A stretch of DNA of 64,000 nt, from NCBI GenBank assembly GCA_050433985.1, contig JBNPWE010000008.1, forward strand, positions 62,001-126,000, given 5' to 3'. Below, piece by piece: positions 34,886 to 43,661 of the stretch. The notes below the pieces were generated by a model. It saw only the letters and a list, made by a program, of their open reading frames with translations. It had not been told where the DNA came from and searched no databases. The position numbers and the translations under genes are program-made. How positions within the stretch are numbered: position 1 is the stretch's first letter; the number at the start of each line of letters is the position of its first letter. Source of the DNA: JACIYW01 sp014359745 (lineage in GTDB: Bacteria; Pseudomonadota; Alphaproteobacteria; Rhodobacterales; Rhodobacteraceae).

Positions 34886-35824
34886 ATGGAAGGCCAAAAG
34901 AAACCCACGCGTCGCAGCAAGGTCACCGGCCTTGAAGAAGCAGCGCTTCTGGCCAGGGATGCCTTGCGGGATCGTCCCGAGCTTTGCCTTGGCGGGCTGT
35001 TCAAGCAGGGGCGTCCGGTCGCATTGGTACGCGCTTTGCTGGCCACCGGCGCCGACGGCCTGCATGTCTATTCCTCGCCCGGCGCGGGGTATGACGTCGA
35101 TCTGATGATCGCCGCCGGGGCGGTCGAACAGGTCTTCATTCCCGGCGTCACGCTTGAGAATCGTCTCTGCCCCAATTTCCGGACCGAGGTCGAGGCAGGG
35201 CGCGTAACCGCCCACGCGCTGGACGCGCTGACCGTGGTCGGCGGGCTCATGGCCTCGGCCCACGGGGTGCCATTTCAGCCGATCGACGCGCTGCGCGGCT
35301 CCGACGTGCTGAAGCATAACCCGCTCCTGCGCGAGATCGACTGCCCTTTCACCGGGCGCCGCATCCACGCGGTCGGACCGATCCGGCCCCGCGTCACGTT
35401 TCTTCATGCACAGGAAGCCGACCGCTGGGGCAACCTGCGCCATCTCAGCACGATGGTCTATGCCGATCAGCTCATGGCGCGGGCGTCGGATATGGTGATT
35501 GCCAGCGTGGACCGGATCGTGGCCGACGATGTCGTTCTCGACGATCCGTCGCGGGTCACGGTGCCGGCCTACTACGTCGATGCGGTGGTCGAGGTGCCCT
35601 ATGGCGCGCACCCGACCGCGAGCTTTCCCAACTATGCGATGGACGAGGACCATATCGACGCCTACGCCGATCTGGGCGATGCCGCCCGTGCCGGTGATCG
35701 CGCGGGGCTGGCGGCCTATATCGCGCGTTATGTCACCGGACCGAAAAACCAGGATGACTATATTGCCGCGATTGGCGGGCCGCGTCATCTCGCCCCCCTC
35801 GAAGCAGAGGCCCGGAACAGATGA
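34886..35824 (+). CDS. Class I CoA-transferase alpha subunit (GctA/IpdA-like)
   Basis: A 312-aa protein with the class I CoA-transferase alpha layout: VALVRALLATGADGLHVYSS, an FIPGVTLE stretch, VTFLHAQEADRWGN, and the terminal VDAVVEVPYGAHPTASFPNY. Relatives are glutaconate CoA-transferase subunit A and IpdA, the steroid ring-opening CoA hydrolase subunit. It overlaps the beta subunit by ATGA. It could exchange CoA between acids or hydrolyse a cyclic beta-diketone-CoA. The TAXI transporter genes follow. Confidence 0.83.
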   Translation: MEGQKKPTRRSKVTGLEEAALLARDALRDRPELCLGGLFKQGRPVALVRALLATGADGLHVYSSPGAGYDVDLMIAAGAVEQVFIPGVTLENRLCPNFRTEVEAGRVTAHALDALTVVGGLMASAHGVPFQPIDALRGSDVLKHNPLLREIDCPFTGRRIHAVGPIRPRVTFLHAQEADRWGNLRHLSTMVYADQLMARASDMVIASVDRIVADDVVLDDPSRVTVPAYYVDAVVEVPYGAHPTASFPNYAMDEDHIDAYADLGDAARAGDRAGLAAYIARYVTGPKNQDDYIAAIGGPRHLAPLEAEARNR

Positions 35825-36588
35825 GCACGGCGGCCTCCCCCCTTGAGCAGATGGTCGTTGTGCTGGCCCGTGACCTTGCGGACGGCGAATTGGGCGCGGC
35901 GGGTGCGGCGGCGCTGGTGCCGATGGCGGCGATCGAACTGGCGCGCGAACTGCACGCCCCCAACCTGACAGTCGGCGGAGAGATGTTCTTCAACCCGCAG
36001 CCGGGGCGTCTTTATCCGTCGATGCTGGACGATCGGGCCCTTGGCCGCTGCGAGGCGGCCGAAACATTCATCGAACTTTTCGGCCACAGCCATCACGGCC
36101 TTGATTTCTTCTTTCACAGCGGCTTGCAGCACGACGCCCACGGCAACATCAACCTGCATCATGTCGGCGGCACGCTGCACGCGCCAAAGATGCGCGGGCC
36201 GGGGGCGGCCAACCTGTCTTACTGCCACACCTCGACCCGGTTCTACATCTGCCCCACGGCCCATACCGCGCGCAATTTCGTGGAGAAAGTGGACTTCATC
36301 ACCATACCGGGGCATCTTTCCGGCCCCGAGGCAAAGCGGGCGGTCGGCCTGACCAACGAAGGCCCGAGGCTTGTGGTGACGCCGCGCGCGGTTCTGGATT
36401 TCGACGCGACAACGCTGCGGATGCGGTTAAGATCGGTCCATGCGGGCAATACGCCCGAAGATGTCCAGCGCCACACGGGGTTCGATCTGGCGATCAGGGG
36501 CGACGTGCCGCAGACGCGGCCGCCAACGGACGAAGAACTGCGCGTCCTGCGAGAGCGGATCGACACATCGGGGGCCCTGCGCGCCTGA
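35821..36588 (+). CDS. Class I CoA-transferase beta subunit (GctB/IpdB-like)
   Basis: A 255-aa protein overlapping the alpha gene by ATGA. Glu54 in TVGGEMFF occupies the numbered place of the catalytic glutamate of GctB. The C-terminal PPTDEELRVLRERID and SVHAGNTPEDVQ are strongly IpdB/GctB-like. The glutamate favours transferase chemistry, while the C-terminus recalls the steroid hydrolase, so the reaction is open. Confidence 0.83.
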   Translation: MSTAASPLEQMVVVLARDLADGELGAAGAAALVPMAAIELARELHAPNLTVGGEMFFNPQPGRLYPSMLDDRALGRCEAAETFIELFGHSHHGLDFFFHSGLQHDAHGNINLHHVGGTLHAPKMRGPGAANLSYCHTSTRFYICPTAHTARNFVEKVDFITIPGHLSGPEAKRAVGLTNEGPRLVVTPRAVLDFDATTLRMRLRSVHAGNTPEDVQRHTGFDLAIRGDVPQTRPPTDEELRVLRERIDTSGALRA

Positions 36589-36634
36589 TCGTGTCGGCTG
36601 GGAATAACGGCCTAACGACAACTGGGAGGATAAG

Positions 36635-37606
36635 ATGTTCAAACGCAAGTTGACCGGATGCCGGGCGATGCTCTGCGCCGTCGCGGCCCTCGGCGCCATG
36701 GTCTATGGCGGCGCGGCGTCCGCCAAAGACCTCACGATGGGCACGACCAGCCCGACGTCGAGCCATTTCACCATCTCGGTCGCGATGAGCAAGGCGATCG
36801 AGACGGGCATGAAAGGCACCACCGTCAGCGTGATCGAAACCGGCGCCAGTGTGGACAATGTCCTGCGCCTGGCGCGCGACGAAATCGACCTTGGCCTTGC
36901 CACCACCGACATCCTGATTTCGGCCCGGAACGGAACCGGCAAGTTCGAAGGCAACGCCATCCCCGATACGGTAGCGCTTTATCCCTACAGTGCCTCGATC
37001 CTGCTGTTTGCCGTGACCGGGGAATCGGGCGTGACCTCGCTCGAAGATCTGGACGGGAAGAAGTTCAATCCCGGCATCCGGGGATCGGCCGCCGAGACGC
37101 TGACGACCAATGTGCTGTCGATGTTCGACATTAACGCCGATCTGGTGCATGGCGCCGTCGGTGACGCGGTGGAAGGCATCAAGAACGGCCAGATCATCGG
37201 CTACAGCAAATACGGTGCGGCGGACTCTGTCGATGCAAGCCTGCAAGAGTTGATGACAAGCACGGAAATGCGTTTGATCGGCTTCACCCAAGAGCAGGAG
37301 AAAGCGGCGAAAGAGTCGATGGAGGGCGTCGGTTTCACGACCCTTCCCGCAGGGCTTATTCCCGGCTCCGAGGCGATCCGGGTGCCCAAGCTCAACGTTT
37401 TCTTTCTTACCCGCACCGGCGTCATGGATGACCAGACCGCCTATGACATTGCCCGCAGCATTCACCAGAACATGAATCTGCTGGTCGAAGCTTGGCCGCA
37501 ACTGGCCGGCTACGACATCGCCGCCGATGCCGTTGCCACGATGGAGGCGGGCATCACCTATCATCCGGGTGCGGCGCGCTACTGGAAAGAAGCCGCCGGA
37601 AACTGA
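36635..37606 (+). CDS. TAXI-family TRAP periplasmic receptor (copy 2)
   Basis: A 323-aa protein with GGGAGGATAAG before the ATG and a signal peptide cleaved near ASAKD at residue 30. TAXI hallmarks are TGASVDNVLRLARDEIDLG and LDGKKFNPGIRGSA. It is shorter than the copy at 23703. It is encoded between the CoA-transferase and its own fused permease, so the imported acid is probably the CoA-transferase substrate. Confidence 0.88.
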   Translation: MFKRKLTGCRAMLCAVAALGAMVYGGAASAKDLTMGTTSPTSSHFTISVAMSKAIETGMKGTTVSVIETGASVDNVLRLARDEIDLGLATTDILISARNGTGKFEGNAIPDTVALYPYSASILLFAVTGESGVTSLEDLDGKKFNPGIRGSAAETLTTNVLSMFDINADLVHGAVGDAVEGIKNGQIIGYSKYGAADSVDASLQELMTSTEMRLIGFTQEQEKAAKESMEGVGFTTLPAGLIPGSEAIRVPKLNVFFLTRTGVMDDQTAYDIARSIHQNMNLLVEAWPQLAGYDIAADAVATMEAGITYHPGAARYWKEAAGN

Positions 37607-37687
37607 CCGGCATCGCGGGCAATCAGGACGGTCGCGTGGGCTGACCGGGCGGGGTGCTGCATGCACCCCGCCGTTATGGGAGCGAAC

Positions 37688-39634
37688 ATGACACAGACAT
37701 CTACCGCGACGCCGTATTGGGAACGGCGCGGAGTGCAGGCGCTTGGCGTATTGTTTGCGGCTTTTGTCGCGCTGCATTTCTACAACGCGCTGTTCGGGCA
37801 GTTCGAACCGCTGGTTCAGCGACCGATCTTTATCGGTTTCGGTTTGGGCGGCGCGTTCTTTCTTTACGCGGCGCGGGCATCGCGGACCGGTGCGCGAAGC
37901 GGGCTGGAACGTGCCCTGGACATCGCGCTCGGGTTGCTGGCCTTTGCCGTTTGCCTTTATGTGATCCTGAACCGCGATCGCTTTTCCGACATCATGGTGC
38001 GCTACAGCCCGCTCGACAAGGCGGCCGGTCTGCTGGCTGTCCTGCTGACGCTCGAAGCGGCGCGCCGGGTGATCGGCTGGTTCCTGCCGCTGCTGGCGCT
38101 TTGCACCGTGATCTATTTCTACTTCGGCTACGACCTGATCGACGGTGGCTGGCGCCCGCCGCGCGTTTCGGCACGCACGGCGGTCGAGACATTCTACAGC
38201 TCGACCACCGGGATCTTCGGCTACCTTGCAGATGTCGGGGCACGGGTCATCGTGATCTATGTGCTTCTGGGGGCGCTGCTGATGTCCACGGGGGCAACGG
38301 ATGCCTTCATGAAAATGGCCACATGGATCGCCGGGCGTTCTTATGGCGGCCCGGCAAAGGTCTGTGCCCTGTCTTCGGCGATGTTCGGGACGGTTACCGG
38401 CTCTGCGGTGGCCAATGTCATGGCGACGGGTTCGATCACCATTCCCACGATGAAGCGGCTGCGCTATCCGCCGGCCTTTGCCGGCGCGGTCGAGGCGGTC
38501 GCCTCATCGGCCGGTCAGCTTACGCCGCCGGTGATGGGTGCGGGCGCCTTCATCATGGCCGAGTTCCTGAACATTCCCTACAGCCAGATTGCCATGGCGG
38601 CGATCGGTCCGGCATTTCTCTATTATCTCGCCGTATGGCTGGGGGTGGACCTTTATGCGCGCCGGGCAGGGCTGCAGCCGACACCAAAGAACGAAATGCC
38701 CAAACCGGTGGATTTCCTGGCACCCGACAAGTCGGTGCCGCTATTTCTTCCCATCGCAGCTATGATCTATCTCTTGTTCAACGGCTACACGCCGAGCTAT
38801 GCGGGTGCGGGCGCGATCATAATGCTGGTCATGGCCTGCGTCGTGGTGCGTCCTTTCGCGCGCGAAGGCAGAGCGCAGGGCGTGCTGGCCTGCTGGGCCA
38901 CGCTGGCCCGCGACATCTATGAGGGGATGGTCGAAGCGGGGCGGGCGCTGGTGATGATCGCCGCGCTGCTGGCCTGTGCCGCCATCGTCGTCAAGGTTCT
39001 GACCGCGACCGGTGCCGGGGTCAAAGTCTCGAACCTGTTGTTTTCCGTGTCCGATCAGGGGCTGATCGTCGCATTGCTGCTGGCCGCCGTGCTGTCGATC
39101 CTGCTGGGCATGGATGTTCCGACGACAGCCTCCTACGTCCTGGCCGCAGCGATTGCCGCGCCGAGCCTCGTGCGTCTTGGCCTGCCCGAACTGACGGCGC
39201 ATCTCTTCGTCTTCTATTATGCGATCCTGTCGGCGATCACGCCGCCGGTCTGCGCCAGTGTCTATGCGGCGGCCGCGCTGGCCGGGGCCAGCTTCTGGAA
39301 GGTGGCGGGCCGCGCGCTGGTGCTTGCCGGGGCGGTCTATGTGGTGCCTTTCCTGTTTGTGTTCAGGCCGGGCATCCTGGCACAGGGCGGCACCGGTCAG
39401 GTCGTTCTGGACATGGGCGTGGCAAGCGCGGCGGTTTTTGCCGTCAGCGTCGGGATGGCCGGCTGGCTTCGGGGAAAACTGTCCCTTGTCGGTCGGGGCC
39501 TGTTCCTGGCGACAGCCGCTCTGCTGTTCTATGCCGCTCCGATGGCCGATATTGTCGGTGTGCTGGCGCTGATCGGGCTGCTGGCATGGCGGTTTCTGCG
39601 CAGAGCGCCAGAGACCGTCCGCATCACCGGATGA
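37688..39634 (+). CDS. Fused TRAP permease (TAXI class, copy 2)
   Basis: A 648-aa membrane protein; ATG 37688 with GGGAG upstream is preferred over 37661. The N-terminal small-permease-like part is followed by the DctM-like domain, with GTVTGSAVANVMATGSITIP and VASSAGQLTPPVMGAGAF. It is paralogous to the permease at 21666 and is terminated by the hairpin at 39657. Confidence 0.9.
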   Translation: MTQTSTATPYWERRGVQALGVLFAAFVALHFYNALFGQFEPLVQRPIFIGFGLGGAFFLYAARASRTGARSGLERALDIALGLLAFAVCLYVILNRDRFSDIMVRYSPLDKAAGLLAVLLTLEAARRVIGWFLPLLALCTVIYFYFGYDLIDGGWRPPRVSARTAVETFYSSTTGIFGYLADVGARVIVIYVLLGALLMSTGATDAFMKMATWIAGRSYGGPAKVCALSSAMFGTVTGSAVANVMATGSITIPTMKRLRYPPAFAGAVEAVASSAGQLTPPVMGAGAFIMAEFLNIPYSQIAMAAIGPAFLYYLAVWLGVDLYARRAGLQPTPKNEMPKPVDFLAPDKSVPLFLPIAAMIYLLFNGYTPSYAGAGAIIMLVMACVVVRPFAREGRAQGVLACWATLARDIYEGMVEAGRALVMIAALLACAAIVVKVLTATGAGVKVSNLLFSVSDQGLIVALLLAAVLSILLGMDVPTTASYVLAAAIAAPSLVRLGLPELTAHLFVFYYAILSAITPPVCASVYAAAALAGASFWKVAGRALVLAGAVYVVPFLFVFRPGILAQGGTGQVVLDMGVASAAVFAVSVGMAGWLRGKLSLVGRGLFLATAALLFYAAPMADIVGVLALIGLLAWRFLRRAPETVRITG

Positions 39635-39656
39635 ACACCCCGCCTCGCCATGCGAG

Positions 39657-39691
39657 AAGGGCCGCCGCAGATTGCCTGCGACGGCCCTTTT
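39657..39691 (+). terminator. Rho-independent terminator after the TAXI operon
   Basis: AAGGGCCG pairs with CGGCCCTT; an inner CGCAG/CTGCG stem closes an ATTGC loop after a single mismatch. A TTTTA tract follows. It lies between convergent stops at 39634 and 39725. Confidence 0.85.
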
Positions 39692-39724
39692 ACACTCGGC
39701 CCCTCGGGGCCGCTGCCTCTGGTC

Positions 39725-40129
39725 TCAGGTCATCCTGAAATAGGGAAAGGTAACTTCGTCGGTGGCCTTGACGAAAGTCACCTCCACCTTGGCCCCGATA
39801 CGCACTTTCTCGGGATCGTCTGTTTGAATCCGGCTCATCATCCGGGGGCCTTCCTCCAGATCGATCAACGCCACCACATAAGGCACGTCATCCGCGAAAG
39901 CCGGGCCTGCCGGGCGGCGGGCGATGGTGAAGGTATGCACCTCGCCACGTCCGCTTACCGTGTCGAAACGCAGCTTGTCGGAATGGCAATACGGGCAGAT
40001 CGAACGTGGATAGAAATGATGCTTGCCGCAATCGCCGCAAAGCGGGATGTCGAGGCGGCCCGCGCGCGCGGCCTCCCAATAGGGGGCGCTGTCATGGTCG
40101 ATCACCGGAAGCGGTTTGTCGTAGCTCAT
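39725..40129 (-). CDS. Zn-ribbon/OB-fold (DUF35) partner protein (copy 3)
   Basis: A 134-aa protein with zinc-ribbon cysteines at 31, 34, 45 and 48 and the OB-fold pattern EEGPRMMSRI. It follows the thiolase-like gene on the minus strand with a 4-base gap. In the other two pairs the DUF35 gene comes first, so gene order is reversed here. Assumed partner of the protein at 40134. Confidence 0.86.
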   Translation of the reverse strand: MSYDKPLPVIDHDSAPYWEAARAGRLDIPLCGDCGKHHFYPRSICPYCHSDKLRFDTVSGRGEVHTFTIARRPAGPAFADDVPYVVALIDLEEGPRMMSRIQTDDPEKVRIGAKVEVTFVKATDEVTFPYFRMT

Positions 40130-40133
40130 CGGC

Positions 40134-41306
40134 TCAATCCTTCTGCAAAATCACGGTCGCACCAGAGGACAGCGTGCCCCCCGTGCCATGCACCAGCGCG
40201 GTCTCGGCACCCTTGACCTGCCGTTCGCCGCCCTCGCCGCGAAGCTGCCGGGTGGCCTCGATCAGCAGGAACATCCCGAACATGCCCGGATGCAGCGCCG
40301 ATAGGCCGCCGCCACTGGTGTTCATCGGAAACGCCCCGCCCGGTGCGGTGCGCTGGCCCGACACGAAATCGCCGCCCTCGCCGAACTTGCAAAACCCCAG
40401 CGCCTCAAGCGTGAGCAGGACGGTGATGGTAAAGCTGTCATAAACCTCGACCACGTCGATATCCGAATGGTTCACCCCGGCCATCTTCATCGCCCGTTCC
40501 CCCGCCTTTTGCGCGGGAAGCAGGCGGGCGAGGTCCGGCATCTCGCCGATGGCCCAATGGGTATGCGCCTCGCCATAGCCCTTGACCGCGATGGGCTTGG
40601 TCTTGAGGTTCTTCGCCCGTTCGGCGGTGGTCATCACGATGGCGCCCGCCCCGTCGGTGACGAGGCAGCAGTCGAGCAGATGCAGCGGCTCGGAGATCAT
40701 CGTGCTGGACAGCACGTCGTCGATGGAAAGCGGATCGCGCCGCGTCGCGTCGGGGTTCAACTGTGCCCATTTCCGGGTGGCGACGGCGATTTCGGCCAGG
40801 TTCTCGGACGTGGTGCCGTATTCATGCATATGGCGCTGTGCGGCCATCGCGTAGCCGCCCACCGGCGTGGGCATCCCATAGGGCGTTTCATGCTGCATCG
40901 ACAGAACCGAGGGGCGACCGCCCAGATTGCGGCTGCGCAGGGATTTCTGATCGGAACTGTAGACGATCAGCGCCACCTCGCAATACCCCTCGCGCAGGGC
41001 CATGGCGGCATGGGCGACATGGGCCTCAAAGGCCGAGCCGCCGATATTGGTGCCATCGACAAAGGTCGGCATGATGCCGAGATATTCGCCCAGCGTCACG
41101 GTGGGAAGCTGGCCCGGTCCGGGCACCCCCCACATGCCTGCGGTCAGAAGCCCATCGACATCATCAAGCGTCAGCCCCGCTTCCTCGACGGCGGCCTTGG
41201 CCACCAGCGCGGCATGGCCCAGGACCGACGCCTTGGTGACGAACTTGCCGTCCTCGAGGGGCGCGTCGGCGATGCCGACGATCACCGGATCTCGTCCGTT
41301 CTTCAT
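40134..41306 (-). CDS. SCP-x/Ltp2-like thiolase-fold protein (copy 3)
   Basis: A 390-aa thiolase-fold protein with AAGGAGAAAGAG before its start. The nucleophile region reads GTNIGGSAF without cysteine. The later motifs are LSALHPGMFG (His kept) and VHGTGGTLSS in place of the Cys-Gly-Gly motif. It is the most divergent of the three copies. Retro-aldol or non-thiolytic acyl-CoA cleavage with the DUF35 partner is inferred. Confidence 0.83.
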   Translation of the reverse strand: MKNGRDPVIVGIADAPLEDGKFVTKASVLGHAALVAKAAVEEAGLTLDDVDGLLTAGMWGVPGPGQLPTVTLGEYLGIMPTFVDGTNIGGSAFEAHVAHAAMALREGYCEVALIVYSSDQKSLRSRNLGGRPSVLSMQHETPYGMPTPVGGYAMAAQRHMHEYGTTSENLAEIAVATRKWAQLNPDATRRDPLSIDDVLSSTMISEPLHLLDCCLVTDGAGAIVMTTAERAKNLKTKPIAVKGYGEAHTHWAIGEMPDLARLLPAQKAGERAMKMAGVNHSDIDVVEVYDSFTITVLLTLEALGFCKFGEGGDFVSGQRTAPGGAFPMNTSGGGLSALHPGMFGMFLLIEATRQLRGEGGERQVKGAETALVHGTGGTLSSGATVILQKD

Positions 41307-41353
41307 ATGCTCTTTCTCCTTGTTATCGGGTCGTCCCGATCCGGTCCGGACGG

Positions 41354-42496
41354 TCAGTTCGGGCGCATGGTCTTGGCAATCAGGGTGCGCTGGATCTGCG
41401 ACGTCCCGCCACCGATGGTGCTTTGCATCCCTTCACGGAAATATCGTTCCATATCCGCCTCGGGCAGCATCGAATGGCCGCCAAGGATCTGCATGCCGTT
41501 GCGTGTGACGGTTTGCAAGGTCTCCGAGGCGAAAAGTTTCGCCATCGACACTTCGCGCATGCAGGGCGTCTTGGCCGCGGCCATATTGGCGGCGCGATAG
41601 ACCAGCAGCCGCGCGGCATCGACCTGGGTCTGCATGTCGGCAAGCATGTGGCGGATCACCTGAAAATCGAAGATCGGCCGGTCGAACTGGATACGGTCAT
41701 GCGCATAGCGCAGGGCATCGTCCACCGCCGTCTGGGCATTGCCGACATAGGCGGCGGCCACCGCAACACGCTCCAGCTCCAGGTGGTCGGTGATGATCTT
41801 CCAGCCGTCGTTCTCGGTGCCCAGCAGCGCATCGGCGGGCAGTTTCACATCGTCCACGAAAATCTCGGTGGTGCCGGTCGCGCGCCGCGCCATGGTCGGC
41901 AGCTTGCGGATGTCCAGCCCCTCGGTATCGTTGGGGATCAGAAAGACCGACAGGCCCTTGTGCTTGGGCGCGTCCGGGTCGGTCCGGGTCAACATGGCGA
42001 GGATGGCGTTGTCCGCCGCAGCCCCCGAACACCAAAGCTTCTGCCCCTTGACCACCCAGTCGTTGCCGTCGCGCCACGCGCGCGTCTTGGTCGATGCCGC
42101 GTCAGAACCGGCGCCGGGTTCGGAAATCGAGATCGAGAAACGAATATCGCCGTCGAGGAAGGGTTGGATATACCGCGCCTTCTGTTCGGGCGTGCCGAAT
42201 TTCTCGACATTCATCGCCGTGAAGGTGGCCACCATCAGACCGGTCGCGAAATCGAAGCCGTATTTCGCCAGCCCCTCGCACATCAGCGCATAATCCATGA
42301 TGTCGCCGCCCAGGCCGCCGCTTTCCTCCGAGAACAGAATGCCGAGCCAGCCCTGCTTGACCACCTTTGCATAAGCCTCATAGGGATATGCGCGGTCGCG
42401 GTCGCATTTGCGGATGTATTCGCGGCCGATCTCTTCGTCGACGAAACGGTTGACGGTTGCGCGCCACATCTCTTGTTCGGGCGTCAGAAAGTTCAT
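41354..42496 (-). CDS. Acyl-CoA dehydrogenase
   Basis: A 380-aa full-length ACAD. SEPGAGSDAAST is the flavin loop, the Glu in LELERVAVA the probable base, and GGGTSQIQRTLI the C-terminal motif. Its start overlaps the MaoC stop (ATGA). No partner-like ACAD is adjacent, so it is probably a homotetramer. It belongs to the operon running from the split NDP-forming ligase at 45073 to the DUF35 gene at 39725. Confidence 0.87.
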   Translation of the reverse strand: MNFLTPEQEMWRATVNRFVDEEIGREYIRKCDRDRAYPYEAYAKVVKQGWLGILFSEESGGLGGDIMDYALMCEGLAKYGFDFATGLMVATFTAMNVEKFGTPEQKARYIQPFLDGDIRFSISISEPGAGSDAASTKTRAWRDGNDWVVKGQKLWCSGAAADNAILAMLTRTDPDAPKHKGLSVFLIPNDTEGLDIRKLPTMARRATGTTEIFVDDVKLPADALLGTENDGWKIITDHLELERVAVAAAYVGNAQTAVDDALRYAHDRIQFDRPIFDFQVIRHMLADMQTQVDAARLLVYRAANMAAAKTPCMREVSMAKLFASETLQTVTRNGMQILGGHSMLPEADMERYFREGMQSTIGGGTSQIQRTLIAKTMRPN

Positions 42497-42993
42497 GCGC
42501 TCTCTCCTTGGTTTTCGCCATGCGCGGCGCGGATCCGGGGCGGCTCTCCGGGGTGGTCAAGGCGGGACTTGCGGATCAGCAGGCTGAACATGCAGCGCAT
42601 CACCGTTTCGTCGCGTTGATTGATGCCTTCCAGCTTGCTGGTCACGACGCCGTGCTTTTCGTCGTGATCCTTCAGATCCGCGATCTCCACGCGGGCCCAA
42701 AGGGTGTCACCGATGAAGGTGGGTCGCAGAAAGCGCAGCTTGTCGCAGCCATAAAAGGCGGCAAGCACGGAGCTGTCGAAAGGGATCATCGCATTGACGA
42801 TGGAGAACACGAGGCTGCCCTGCACAAGCCGCTGGCCGTAGAGCGCGCTCTTGGCGTGCTCGACATTGGAATGCAGTTCCAGCCAGTTCCCGGTGAGCAT
42901 GCAGAAATTGACCACGTCCGTTTCGGTCATGGTGCGCCCGATCGAGACGCCGGTCTGACCCAGGGACAATTCGCCAAATGGCTTGCGTATCAT
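42493..42993 (-). CDS. MaoC-like hotdog protein
   Basis: A 166-aa protein. The ATG ending at 42993 overlaps the upstream ATP-grasp stop (ATGA). The active-site region reads MLTGNWLELHSN: His41 is kept, but the usual Asp is Asn36, so hydratase activity may be altered. LRPTFIGDTLWARVEI is a typical hotdog strand. The C-terminal tail after the fold is charged and without clear function. Confidence 0.78.
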   Translation of the reverse strand: MIRKPFGELSLGQTGVSIGRTMTETDVVNFCMLTGNWLELHSNVEHAKSALYGQRLVQGSLVFSIVNAMIPFDSSVLAAFYGCDKLRFLRPTFIGDTLWARVEIADLKDHDEKHGVVTSKLEGINQRDETVMRCMFSLLIRKSRLDHPGEPPRIRAAHGENQGESA

Positions 42994-43661
42994 GCGTTGT
43001 GCTCCTCTGCTTTTGCCGCGGGGGCCAGGACGATCAGGGCATCGGCGGCAATCAACCCTTTGTTGTCGGCCCGAACCATCACAGGGTTTATTTCGATTTC
43101 CGAGATCAGATCGGCGTTCTCGGCAAAGAAAACAGATATGCGTGAAATCAGGCGCGCCAAAGCGTCGCGATCGGCCGGTTCCCCGCCCCGCAGGCCCTTC
43201 AGAAGCCTTGCGCCAGGCCCCGAGTCGAGCATCGCCCCGGCGGTCTGCATATCTGCCGGGGCAAGGCGGATCTCCGCGGCGTCGATCAGTTCCACCAATA
43301 TCCCGCCGGGGCCGGCCAGAACGATCGGCCCGAAGGTTGCGTCGCGTTTGCAGCCGATGATCCATTCGGCCACCGCGCCCTCTTCCATGGCCTCGATCAG
43401 CGGGGTGCCGCCGGGCACCCGTTCGGCCATCTCGGCGGCGGCCTGCCTCGCCGCCTCCGGGGAAAGCCCCAGCCGCACCAGACCGTGATCGGATTTGTGC
43501 GGGTAATCGTCATGACACAGCTTTGCGACGCAGCGCCCGTCAGCGGGGTTACGCCCCGGCACCGGGACGCCAATCTGCCCGAGCAGATCCTTCGCGTCGG
43601 CTTCGTGGACAACCTTGCGCCCGATGCGCTGCCAATGTTCGAGTGTCTCTCTGGGGGTCAT
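42990..43661 (-). CDS. ATP-grasp beta part of an NDP-forming acyl-CoA ligase (split)
   Basis: A 223-aa ATP-grasp domain of the acetyl-CoA synthetase (ADP-forming) type, with PHKSDHGLVRLGL, GPIVLAGPGGILVEL and the metal-binding SEIEINPVMVR. It overlaps the alpha gene by ATGA. Together they would activate a carboxylate with ATP and CoA, giving ADP and phosphate. The fused version of the same enzyme type is encoded at 47667. Confidence 0.83.
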   Translation of the reverse strand: MTPRETLEHWQRIGRKVVHEADAKDLLGQIGVPVPGRNPADGRCVAKLCHDDYPHKSDHGLVRLGLSPEAARQAAAEMAERVPGGTPLIEAMEEGAVAEWIIGCKRDATFGPIVLAGPGGILVELIDAAEIRLAPADMQTAGAMLDSGPGARLLKGLRGGEPADRDALARLISRISVFFAENADLISEIEINPVMVRADNKGLIAADALIVLAPAAKAEEHNA

